DNA of 64,000 nucleotides from Aspergillus flavus (lineage: Eukaryota; Ascomycota; Eurotiomycetes; Eurotiales; Aspergillaceae): assembly GCF_009017415.1 (NCBI RefSeq), contig NC_092407.1, positions 2,108,001 through 2,172,000 on the forward strand, given 5' to 3'. The notes beneath the pieces were generated by a model that was given only the letters and a program-made list of their open reading frames with translations, did not search any database and had not been told where the DNA came from. The translations under genes and the position numbers were made by a program. Positions 1-10,764 of this stretch are shown here, one piece after another. Position 1 is the first letter of the stretch, and every line of letters starts with the position of its first letter.

Positions 1-401
1 GGGCTGTGCCGGCCTCAGGCATCGACAAGAACAATAGGACATGACAATGGTTCAATCTGCCCAATTGCAGCCATCATGGCTTCTATTCACCCATTGCACG
101 AGTCCACCAGTATTGTCCTAACCTCAGTCCATCACGGGAGGTGTGAGTTCTTCCAAGGCCACTTTGCCTGAGGTATCCACGAGACACACCTGACTTCCCC
201 GTTGAGTCTCCAAATGCCCCAAAAGAGGCAAAGGACCCGCGCAGGTTCCTATTGGTTCCACCGCATGGGAAACTGATAACAGCCAAATTTCCCCGCACAA
301 GAGGATTATTTCTCGGAGAACATTCATCGTTAACTCGACATCATGATGTCGCTACTCCCATTGGCACTATCCGGAACCTGCTGTAAAAGAACCGGGTGAT
401 A
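1..401. other. intergenic, upstream of the Zn2Cys6 regulator gene
   Basis: I see no gene here. Only short open frames occur, without family resemblance or plausible splice structure. It presumably holds the promoter and 5' leader of the regulator that starts at 402. Confidence 0.5.
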
Positions 402-2589
402 ATGCGACGTGTCAAGAAATCCCGCAACGGCTGTGCGAGGTGTAAAAGCAAACGGGTATGGTCTCAAAGTCTTCTCCTCATCCGCTGATCTCTATATGCA
501 ATACATCCATGGGACAGTGAAGGTTAAAAGGATACTCAAAGAAGAGGTGTTAATTCGGTGGTCTCAATAGGTGAAATGTGGGGAAGAGAAGCCTCATTGC
601 AGTCGATGCACCCGCTTGGGCGTGAAATGCCCCGGTTACGCCCAGTCTCTGCGCTGGGTGACCAAGTATCCATCCGCTACTGAGGAATACGATAGCAATG
701 CTCAACTGAATAGGTCACCGCTGGGGTCCGGTCATTCTCCAGCTCCGGGACCGTCGACCGCCTCCCCCCGACCATCGCAGTTCCCCGATACATTAGCGGA
801 GTCTCCATTGGTCAAAGGGGATGCGAACCAGACAACCACCCATGAGAACCCGGAACCAAAGGGATTGGGATTAGATGAAAGCAATGCATTGAATGACAAC
901 TTGTGGGGTCTCCCAGAACCAGGTTCCCTCCCAGAGCTAGCAGATCTAGGTCCGTCGCCGTCTTCAGCATCGGTCTCTGCGGTTGGACACGAGCGAGCGG
1001 GCTCGATATTCGATGTTGATGCTCCAAATGACCCTGGAAACCCATTGAACTTGCTTTTTTCGAGAGCGCCTGAATCTCAGCATGAGTTACCCAATTTCTT
1101 TGGCTTCTCTCCATCGACCATCGTCCGGAAATACCCTCCATCAAACTCACAACCACCCCAGCGCGACCTGACGTCAATCCCACAGCCATTGAATAACCCG
1201 TCCTGGACCCTCATTGAGTACTATTTTAAAGAGGTAGCAGCTTTATTCTCAAGCTATGACAGTCAAATGAACCCTTTTCGGTCGACTGTGTCCCGCCTTT
1301 GGGGCTCCTCGTTGGCCATGTGTAAGACCATGCAGAGTATGGCAGCGGCCACGCTGGTGAATGATTTCCCGCAGTTTGGCCCGTTGGGACGTAAGCTACG
1401 TAATGAGGCTGTCGATATCATTGCAAAAGAGACTATCTTAGATGATAAGTCTTTATTGGCTTTACTCATGCTCGGCCAGACAGCCAGCTGGCACGACTCC
1501 AAAGATCTAGGAATCTCGTTCTTCAATCTACTCCGGAATCACCTTGAGACCAAGCCCTTGGAGATCACCAATTCAGAGCGTGGTAATAATCATCAGTTCT
1601 TCCAGGAAGCTTTGGTATACTGGGAAATGCTTCTGTCGTTTGTTGCAGATGACACAGCAGTCCTATCAGGCAATGCAGCTGCAGACTCAGGCGGGCCACT
1701 GGTCTTGCAGCGGATACCACATCCGTGGACTGGGATCGCCCGCGATACCCAATTCACTGTTCAGGAAGTAGGAAGACTCGTGCGTTGCGAGAGAAAGCGC
1801 ATCCGTGCCAGGGTGTTTACCTCGCGTGCTGATATCGCCGAGGCCCAGAGGGCTATTGAGAAAGCGCGAGAGCTAGAAGAACGACTCCTTGAACTGGCAC
1901 ATCCGGCTGAAGCTGAAATAGTTAGCCCCGGCGATGACGAGACTCCGGTGTGGCACCTGTTAACCATGGCGGAAGTGTACCGATGTACAGGCCTCATGCA
2001 ACTGTATCGCGTCTTCCCGGATCTCCTTTACCGTCGTCTAGGCTCGCAGCAACCTTCTTCCCAATCCTACAATCAACAGCCAAGTGCAACCCCTCGCGAT
2101 CCATTCCTATCCGTAGACACTGCCCCAGACCTGATCAACTCAGCCTGGTTCGAATCTATGTATCTACAACCCGAAAGCAACCCACCAAACGACTCGGAGA
2201 CTCTCCCAGACACTTACTACGATAGCTGGCTAACAGAGTTCGCTCTGACCACTTTATCTCGCCTAAAAACGATCCCCATTGAATCTCGCACCCGATGTCT
2301 CCAACCCTTCTTGCTCGTGGCCTCCAGCAGCGAGCTCCGTCTACCTCGGTCAGAAGTTTCACTCGATATTAGCGGTCCAAATATCTCCTCGCATGCCATC
2401 GAAGTATCTCGTTCGAGACAATTTGTCCTCGGACGACTCACTTCGTTCTTGCATGTGCTTCCCCCGAAACCGATCGATGTCTGCTTGCAGATCGTGAAGG
2501 AAGTCTGGAAACGGATGGACGCAAGGGAATCAAATGTGTACTGGATGGATGTGATGATCGAGAACGGATGGGAGACGACAATGGGCTAA
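402..2589 (+). CDS. Zn2Cys6 (C6 fungal-type) transcription factor
   Basis: Two exons, 402..455 and 571..2589, encode 690 aa. The 115-nt GT-AG intron falls inside the zinc cluster, between the second and third cysteines. After splicing the cysteines lie at residues 11, 14, 21, 28, 31 and 38 (C-x2-C-x6-C-x6-C-x2-C-x6-C), an exact Gal4-type binuclear cluster with basic residues KSKRVK in the first loop. Without the small first exon half of the DNA-binding domain would be lost, so the ATG at 402 is well supported. A Ser/Pro-rich linker (about 45-210) follows, then a helical region with the look of the fungal-specific regulator domain (Fungal_trans_2 type, about 215-690). It is a nuclear, sequence-specific regulator. 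Its targets cannot be read from the sequence; mevalonate kinase lies convergently next door, but nothing shows a regulatory link. Confidence 0.9.
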
Positions 2590-3174
2590 TGATTGGGATG
2601 TACCTGGGACTGTGGATAGATTGGATACATGATACCCTATTTTGTAATTAAGCGTGTATAGTTACGATAACAAATTGGATAATGTTATATGTCCTCGTCT
2701 AGAAAGGTTTCCATCATTCAACTAATGCTTTATTTATTATTCATTCAATACCTATCGCCACAACACCCACAGCATGGATCAAATCACATCAGTCGTCATA
2801 TGAACCTCACCCAGGTTCGATCCCAAAGGAAGTGGCCGAAAAGGAAAAATAAAAGTGAGTTATTTAGAGGGCTCGATACGAAGGGGAGGGGAAACAATGC
2901 AGAGGTATCGAGAGGTGGCAGCCGAAACCAAAAAAAAACATGAGTAAAGATTATACAGAGAATCGAATATAGCGCATAGTAATGGTACCTGAGAAACATG
3001 CGAGATGGAGGATTAAATGCATATTGTGTCAAGTCCCGTTCCTGTCAGAAGAGAAATGCTGAATTAAAAGAGACATAAGGAGAGAAGGAAGGATGACTGG
3101 GTTCGATTGACGCAGTCGGCGTAAGTTGAATGTAAGATGAAAGCCTTCAACGTGGATTGACGGAAGGCGTCACA
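2590..3174. other. convergent 3' intergenic region
   Basis: This AT-rich spacer lies between the stops of the regulator and mevalonate kinase genes and should hold both 3' UTRs. A GGTTCGATCC-like string near 2815 resembles a tRNA B box but no tRNA fold surrounds it. Confidence 0.5.
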
Positions 3175-4779
3175 TTAATGCATTGCTCGTTTCCAAAACT
3201 TCCAGCCCTCTCTCTTTTCCTGTGTACCCACACCGACGAGACGCTCGATGCCTTCGGGGCCATCTGCATTTTCGAACTTCTGTTGGTCAATCTCCTCACC
3301 ACCTTCTTCGTCGGTTCCATTGCGGACCACGGCGGGCCACAGGACACCGACACCATCTCCTCCCAGAGTAGTCTCGTACTTCGCGAATCCTTCTTCGTCC
3401 AGCTTTTCCTCCAATTGGCGGATAGCACTCGGGTCGGCATCCGGACGTAGGAGGGTGATCGCGCATCCTCCTCCACCAGCGCCGGTGAGTTTCGTCCAAC
3501 CAATGTTCGCAAAATCTACAAGCTCACGAATGCGCTCGAGTCGAGGGTGAGAGACTCCCAGCGAGACCAACAAGCCGTGGTTGATGCGGATAAGCGCTCC
3601 AATGCGCTCGAGCGTATCCTTGGAAATACCTGACGAATCCGTTTCCCGTATAATCTCCTGAGCGGAAGCATTCACCTTCTCGATGGTATCGAGGATCGCC
3701 TCCGTCACTAGTGGTTGTTCTTCTTTCAGCTGACCGACCTTTGCTACTTCAACCGCCGTGGAACGGGATTGTCGAGTGTCCACGAGCAGTAGAGGTAGCT
3801 CGGGGAAATTGGGGAGTGAGCTAACGGCCGGTGGTTTGGAATAATCGCCTCTTCTGAAAATCACGGCCTTGCCGCCTGCGGCGACCGTGTTATCCACTCC
3901 GCTGGGATTTCCGTGAATGCACATCTCACCAACGAATGCCCATCGGTTGATGCGCTCGATCTGCACCTCCGCCTCGTCGGGCGGTTGGTCGGGGTGCGGT
4001 CCAGCTAGAGTACGAATCTGAAGAAGGAGTGCAGCACTGATACAAACGCATATACTAGCACTACTGCCCAACCCCGCGCCAGTTGGGATCGTCGACCGAA
4101 GGGTATAGATCGCTCCAGGGTGTTGCGGGGAACCCAACGCACAGAAGAGATAGAGGAACGCAGTCGCAGCGCCACGCTGATGTTTTCGCTTGTCTTCGGG
4201 TAGGTCTGGGGAGATGCGCTCCACGAGAGGCAAGATCGCGTCCAGAAGTTCGGGGTCAATCGAGGTGACCAGGTCGTAATAGTACTTCTTCTTGGTCGGT
4301 TGGTGAAACAAGTCCCACGGCAGCTCGTCGATGCTCCAGGTGTGATTCAATCCAATATCTCTGAAGTTTAAGGTGATGGTGCGTTGCGATTTGGTCAAGG
4401 TTGTAACAAGGAGGTAGGATCGTAGGGAGATGGCTGCCGCCATGGCGGCTTTACCATGCACGACGGCATGCTCACCAAAGACAATGACCTTGCCCGGGGC
4501 GGACACCATGAAGGCGGGTGCCATTGGAGAAGAAGCCTTTCGAGCCATAGCTGGTCTGTGAACACCGTTGGTGATAGACTTCGTGCTCGGCGGACTACTG
4601 CTGAAGGAGGGAGCGGCTGAGGTGTCGTCGGAGGTGTCTACGCTATCGTCGCTAGCGACCGAGGATTTTGAGCGGGTGGGAAGGGATTGTTCCGAGATTA
4701 AGTGTGACATAGTAGGGCGCTGACGATTCTTTGGAGCTTTAACACTGCCGTTCTTTCGGCGTCCACGGCCGTTGTGCAT
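3175..4779 (-). CDS. erg12: mevalonate kinase
   Basis: A single exon encodes 534 aa. The enzyme phosphorylates mevalonate with ATP in the cytosolic mevalonate pathway that feeds ergosterol and other isoprenoids. GHMP-kinase landmarks are the N-terminal motif SAPGKVIVFGEHAVV (about 93-107), the ATP loop PTGAGLGSSAS (232-242), the active-site segment HGNPSGVDN with the likely catalytic Asp near 296, and KLTGAGGGGC (430-439). The kinase core is preceded by about 85 Ser/Thr-rich, basic residues that yeast Erg12 lacks, and followed by a roughly 50-residue charged tail. Met-24 and Met-79 are alternative in-frame starts that would trim the extension; the first Met is used here only because the frame is open. 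The gene is convergent with the Zn2Cys6 regulator. Confidence 0.95.
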   Translation of the reverse strand: MHNGRGRRKNGSVKAPKNRQRPTMSHLISEQSLPTRSKSSVASDDSVDTSDDTSAAPSFSSSPPSTKSITNGVHRPAMARKASSPMAPAFMVSAPGKVIVFGEHAVVHGKAAMAAAISLRSYLLVTTLTKSQRTITLNFRDIGLNHTWSIDELPWDLFHQPTKKKYYYDLVTSIDPELLDAILPLVERISPDLPEDKRKHQRGAATAFLYLFCALGSPQHPGAIYTLRSTIPTGAGLGSSASICVCISAALLLQIRTLAGPHPDQPPDEAEVQIERINRWAFVGEMCIHGNPSGVDNTVAAGGKAVIFRRGDYSKPPAVSSLPNFPELPLLLVDTRQSRSTAVEVAKVGQLKEEQPLVTEAILDTIEKVNASAQEIIRETDSSGISKDTLERIGALIRINHGLLVSLGVSHPRLERIRELVDFANIGWTKLTGAGGGGCAITLLRPDADPSAIRQLEEKLDEEGFAKYETTLGGDGVGVLWPAVVRNGTDEEGGEEIDQQKFENADGPEGIERLVGVGTQEKREGWKFWKRAMH

Positions 4780-6233
4780 TACGACCTCCGAGCGCGTCAG
4801 GGGGGTAAAGGGAATCAGCTAAACAGAACGGGGATGACGAGAACTAATTAAGGAATATTCAGCCGAGGACAGGGGATTTATTCATGCAAGAAATCCAAGC
4901 GCATGACGATGCGAGGCAGCAAACATGCAGCAAGATGGAGAAAAGAAAACAAAAGCAACAGAACAGGTGACCAAAGTGAAAGTCACGAACGGCGTACACT
5001 GCCTGAGGCCCGTAGTACGAGGCCTTTTTCTGCGGGTCGACTCAATGGGGCTCATTTCATTCCCCCCGTCCACTTTTTTCCCCTTTGGACTTTTTGCCCC
5101 TTCTTCTTCTTCTCCCCTTTAACAGGCCCTCTTCCACTTCATTCACCAATCATATCTTGGGCAATTGTCAGTCATTACCAAACCGAGCTCCATCCAATTT
5201 CTTCCTAGCTTTGCGAGAAACAGACCTAACCTGCCTCGAGTTCTGGTTCTGTACCACAATTGACCGGGGGGGTATCCGTATTACAGCATACACACACCTA
5301 TCCCTGCTCAATTGGCCAGGATCACGTCGGTTGAGATTCTAGACAATGCAATTGAATATATTAAGTACTATGGCATTCATGGAATAGGATCCCCGCGTAC
5401 TTGTGCATCGAAAGTGTCTAGAATCCGAGATCGATCTCAAGCTTCCGGACCAACGTTGCCGTGGCTATTTTTAGTGGGTCTCCAGCATGGAGGGCCTAAG
5501 GAAAATATGTTGCCTCTTCTAGCATACGGTATATGCAGCTACACAGCAGTCAAAATAGTAAGTATCTCTCCAAAAATTCTCACTAAGAACCATTGTGATT
5601 CGCTTATCCCGATTTTCAAGTCCCTATTGACGCCCATACTATCATTGTCAAACGGACAAAAAGGCCTTGCCTTCAACTTTGTAAGACCCACTCATGGTTT
5701 ACAAGCGATAAGGCGCACGAGCCAAGACTGATGTAGGACTAGTATCCCAGAGGAGATGCACGTTAACATTCATTCTTCTGCACATGGTGCTGTACAGGGC
5801 TGAACAAAGCATTGCCATTGGTCGTCATCATAAATTCCACTAATTCTGTAACACTTTGAATCAGGCAAGAACTGTGTCTTGATTAGCCTGGAGGTCCGTA
5901 GTAGTTTGAACCGACTCAATATCTGCAGACCAATAAAGAATGCGGAGCATGACTAGACAATCTTTTGGGCTGACCATGGGAGCAACAAGGTGGTGAGACT
6001 TACCGGCGAAGAGGATCGAATGAAAATTTATACTTGGCGAGAGCAGAACGCTGAGCGCCTACAGTTACAAGGTAGCAACTACACAGACCAGCTTATCTTT
6101 ACAATCTCTATAACGTTAGCCCTTTGGTGTTCAAAAGCCATAACAATTTATATTCCATGCTTGTCAATATATACTCGTGTACCATATATCTATACAGGCC
6201 AAAGTACTGAAAACTATTGCGATCATAGCATCG
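4780..6233. other. intergenic, mevalonate kinase promoter side
   Basis: This stretch covers the upstream region of erg12 and the 3' side of the cotransporter gene. A pyrimidine-rich stretch near 5060-5120 may belong to a promoter. The longest open frame (5312..5731, +, 139 codons) has no recognisable motif, and I do not call it a gene. Confidence 0.5.
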
Positions 6234-9200
6234 TTACAAGTTCATCGTCACCGTCATACTGTTGCTATGTACTAGCAAACACGGTGGCAACCCCTGCCAT
6301 AAGACTTCCAGGTCACTCAGATAAGATTCACTCGCCGCCTCACCTTGTGCGGTGCCTTCCATGGGAGACGGCAGCGTTGTAAAGATAACGGCAGTTTCAC
6401 TGCTATGTTCTGCCATCAACTCATTCAAAATCAGGTGTTGCGCTCGGCTAGGAAGATCATTGAAGGACAAAGGCACAGACGCCCGCCGGGGGTATCCCGA
6501 CGCAGTGCCAGACCCTACCGACGACGATCGACGCGTATAAATGGATTCACGTCTGTTTGAAGCCCGCGGAGGGGACGAGCTTAGTGCGAACATGATCGAG
6601 GGTCCCGCGCCTTCATCGGTGTTGACTTTCGCTTCAGGAATCGGCGACGAACTGAATCGATTGCTGGATGCCGAACGGCTGATAGGTGGTCGGGCTCCAC
6701 TTGCTTGGCTCTTAGGTGAGGTACCAGGGGCAACTATAGACGGAACGTCGTGTTTTGTAGTATCTGGGGATGCAGGGCGCCTGTGGTTCGTGTCATCCTC
6801 TCTATCGTCGGCATAGGGCTCCAACTCGCTGTCGCTTGAAGAGCTGTCGCTTGAGTCGTAGTCAACGAAGCTATCTAGCAAGCGATGCGTTTGCATGCCC
6901 AGATTCACACCACCAAGCCCCTTGAAGCTGGAAATAGAACGCCGACGCTTGGTTGATTGGATGAACTTCTTTAACCCACCAGCCAGTTGGGCCGGAGCCT
7001 TTTGTACAGTGTCATGACTAGAAGCACCATGCCAACTGGAAACCCTTGCCAGATCGGCTCCAAAATCGTCCGACTGCGGTTGGTTGTGGGATCTCCTGCG
7101 AAACTTTTCAATGTCCAGCCACCAGCCTTCGTCTTTCAAAACAGTTTGCACCTTTTCCTGCACATCTCTAACCTCCGGCGACCTGTCACCATTTACAATA
7201 ATGCGATAACTTTTTACATCGCCACATGCGAGCCAGAAGACCAGAACTTCCGCCTCGATTCTCAGCTTCTCAAGAAGCGCTTGAACCCGGCCTCGCTCAT
7301 CATCAACATCCGTTTCGTACTCAACAAACACGGCTACCCGTAGTTTGTACGTCTTCTTCCAGGAAGGTACGGTGTTCAGAATACATCCTAACTGGAGGAT
7401 AAGGGTATATGTATCAAAGTTAGTGGTAAGAACATTCTTCTTGCTCTCGCTATCAGCCCCAAGTTCTGCAGACATTTGAATAGGCCAGAGATCGATATAT
7501 TTTTTCTGGTGCTGTCCAGACGTAGGCAGTTCAAGGTGTTCGAATCCTTTTGCCACAGCTACATTGATGCGGAGCTTGAAGAGAAGATCCTCCAATATTG
7601 TGACGTAGTTTGCGCAGCTCATTTGTGGCCGAGGTATATCATCTACTGCAGACTCAGGAGCCCCGTCATGTCTGTCGTTCGAGTCTTTCCTGGGTTGCAA
7701 TGTCTCAACCAATGACTGACCATTGCGAAACTGGTCAATGACAACTATATTTGGTCGCATTCCTCCAAGACCAGAGTTTAACACGATGTTACGGATACCC
7801 CATTCTGCAGAGGGAGAAACTGCAATATTGACAAAAGCTTTCACTTTTGAATTCTCGACAAACTTCGTCCAGGCAGTTTGCTGGCGGCGAGCTTCGGGCA
7901 CGGCGGAAGAGAAATCATCAGTCACAATAACGTGGCCCAGTACAAACAAGGCGCCCTTTTTCAATGAGTTGCAAAAGGAGACCATCTTGTATTGGTCATC
8001 GAGATTGGCCACAAACAACAGAATCTGGGGCCTCCAGAATTTAACATGTTCTTGTCGAAGGCGAAGTAGATATTTGCGCACCTGATGATAAATAAGGCTT
8101 TGACTCACATCGCCCCACGGCTTGGGAGGTGAAGTATAATGGATCAGCAAAAACAGTAGGATTAAAATACCAACGCAGCCTGTGGCATAGACACCATCCA
8201 CAAAGAACATGGTAGCTCCACAAACCAACGCTCCTGCTGCAGCTGTCTGCCAATTGAAGTAGTGAAAGGACGGCCGGAAATTAGGAGCCGATCCAATCTT
8301 TAGAAGAAAACATGCGAGGTTCATCACCAGGAATGTCATGAGATATGTCATTGTGACAAAAGATGCTATTTGATTAATGTCAAAAAGCATTGTCAATTGG
8401 GCAACAACAAAGGTTACAATGATTGCGTGGACCGGTTCGTCGTTTTTCTCGGTGCCCTTGCTGAATATTTTCAGGCCAGGGACCAAATTGTCTCGTGCAA
8501 TTGCCTGTAAAAGCTTCGCAGAACCGATCACACCCATCAGTGCTGAGAAGAAAGTTGTCGCGAACTCTCCTAGGAGAATGATAACTCCCGATGCATTTGT
8601 CTAGTACATCTTAGTCGAAAGTTCGCAGTCGAGTTTGCATCTTTGAGCTTACCACTTGGATGATATCGCTATTCTTGTACAGCGACTCTCTTGTTATGGA
8701 GGCAGCCATAGCAACTATTACAAGTGTATAGGTGACAAATGTCAAAGCCAGCCCCGAAAGTGTACCCCTTGGGATCGAATGACTGGGGTTCTTCAGATCC
8801 CCCGACATGCTGGCACCACTAGCACTTCATGAGCCTACGTCCATAATAAACCGATAATACACTTACGCGAATATACCGCCAGTAGCAGGAAACAATATTC
8901 CAAAGAGGTCCTGGAAGTTCTCCCTTCCGTGGATCTGACTGCCAGCAGCACCCTTGGTGAGCCTGGGTTTAAGATTCTCCAGCAATGTCTCAAGGCGCAC
9001 GCCAGTGAATGTCACATGAAGCTTGGGAATACTAAAGGGCTTCATAAAGATCGCAGATGCCGGTATGCTAAAGGTAGCAACCAACAGAATAATGAGCAGA
9101 CCGTTGCTTGCTCTAGAAAAAATAGAACTCCCAGCTAGGCAGATCCCAGTGCAGATAAGCAGAATGATAGTACCCCAGAGATACTGCCACCAGAAGCCTT

Positions 9201-10041
9201 CTTCGAGAAAATTGGATAAAGTGCCAGACTCTGTTCCGAAGTTTTGCGTGAAACAGTCAACAAGACCAACTGCGTTCATACCGGTATTCAACACATAGCC
9301 CAAGTAAAACACTATACCAATGGAACCGCCAAACTCTGGGCCCAGCGATCGAGATATTAGATAGTAGGCACCCCCTCCTTTAACAGTTCCGTTGGTTGCA
9401 ATGGCAGAGAGAGACATAGTGGTCACCAAATTGATGGTGTATGAAACAGCGAGCAAGCCTTCAGACCACGTTTAGTCATCATTCGAGGCTATACAGACAG
9501 GGTAGTTTAAATTACCTAGCATCCCTAGCAGGCCGGCTTGCCCAAGGATAAATCCGAAGCGAAGGAACATCAGAATGCTTAGGACGTTCAAGGTGGTCGG
9601 TACAAAGACTCCCGAGAAAGTTCCGAGCTTTGCAGCACTATCAGAAGCGCGATTCTTTTGGCCACCTCGTTCCTTTTGGTCCACGCTAGAGTCTCGGAGT
9701 GGCCCTGTAGGAAGGTCAACGGGTAGGTGTGACCTGTTCGAGGTACCTTGCGGTCCATCATTGTCGGGTTTATCCCACCAGCGGGATATACTACCAAAAA
9801 AATTCGATGGCAACGAGTGGCGCTGACGCTCTGTTGCATGAGAAGAGGAGTTCAATGGCTCGTACGGGCGAAGTGAAAGCGCATTTCTCCAATTAAGGAA
9901 TCTGCTGTTCTCCTCGGGAGATGCAGTGGGGGACTCGCTTGGAGCCAATCTAGAGACATCCTCTTGAGCAGTTCGTGTTGAGAAGTTAGGCCTTCTCCGA
10001 GACATCGAGTCCGAGGTACCCCCGCCTCGACTATGCGTCAT
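6234..10041 (-). CDS. vhc1: cation-chloride cotransporter (SLC12 family, yeast Vhc1-like)
   Basis: Four exons, 10041..9516, 9458..8867, 8818..8653 and 8600..6234, join in frame to 1216 aa. All three introns (57, 48 and 52 nt) are GT-AG. The start is the Met beginning MTHSRGGG; the frame stays open further upstream, but that part looks like leader. A polar N-terminal tail of about 135 residues precedes the first membrane segments (LGTFSGVFVPTTLNVLSIL), and exon 3 begins with the family motif GASMSGDLKNPSHSIPRGTLSG. A long cytosolic C-terminal half with Ser-rich, acidic stretches and a conserved end (LLVHSNSMTVTMNL) completes it. Members move K+ and Cl- together; the yeast relative sits in the vacuole membrane. 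It is divergent from the amino-acid transporter at 10765. Confidence 0.92.
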
Positions 10042-10764
10042 CGGATACGTCCAACTTCTTATTGCAAGGAGATGCTCGGTACCTTCATACAATAATGCAA
10101 GTGGGGACAGAATGTCACTACAGTAAACAGTGAAGTATCGATAAGGACTGGCCCAATGCACAAATCCAGCAAAGTGAACCGTGGGCGAAAACAGCAAAAG
10201 CACCGTAAGAAATCGCGCGCTTTAAGAAAGAAAGGAGAAAACACGATACCTCATATAGTACCTACTAGATCGAGGAGGCGTCAAGTGGCAGTGGTTGACA
10301 CTAGTAAATGCAATAAAAAGCATGGGTCCATGGCTGGCAATGATCTCATCTGCCGAACCAGACAAACAGTGCAAACTCCACCGCCGGTCCGGTCCAGTGA
10401 CTCCCATTGTCATCGACTCAAGGGAAAGCTGAAGCTAGCTTCCTTCGTCTCTCACAATTTGTTTGTGTTGCTGGGTGGCTGGGCGAATAGTGATTTCCAA
10501 ATATTTTTTTCCTTTCGTTTTCTTTTTTTTCTCTCTTCGCTTGTTTACGAAGAGAACACAATCATACAGTAGATTGCTTCTACTCTGTCCTGGTCTACTG
10601 TAAACCAGTTCCTTCTTTAAGTTTATCCTGCAAGTACATACGGCTCGCTATAACCCTTCGTGTCTAGCAACGCTAGGTAGAGGGCGTCAATATAGCAAAG
10701 TCTTGTTTTCAAAATAAGGAAACTTTAAGCTCTCCTGTGTTGCTTCATAGTTCAATATCAAGTC
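10042..10764. promoter_or_regulatory. bidirectional promoter region between two membrane transporters
   Basis: These 723 bp separate the start codons of the cotransporter (-) and the amino-acid transporter (+), so both promoters must lie here. A pyrimidine-rich run near 10500-10540 (TTTTTTCCTTTC and T-rich repeats) precedes the plus-strand gene, a common feature of Aspergillus core promoters. No coding sequence is evident. Confidence 0.5.

Noticed and set aside
2805..2830. GGTTCGATCC string resembling a tRNA B box
   Set aside because: No T stem, acceptor stem or A box can be formed around it.
5312..5731. 139-codon plus-strand frame upstream of mevalonate kinase
   Set aside because: No recognisable domain and composition like the surrounding intergenic DNA. 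A GTAAGT-like donor near its middle gave no continuing frame I could trust.
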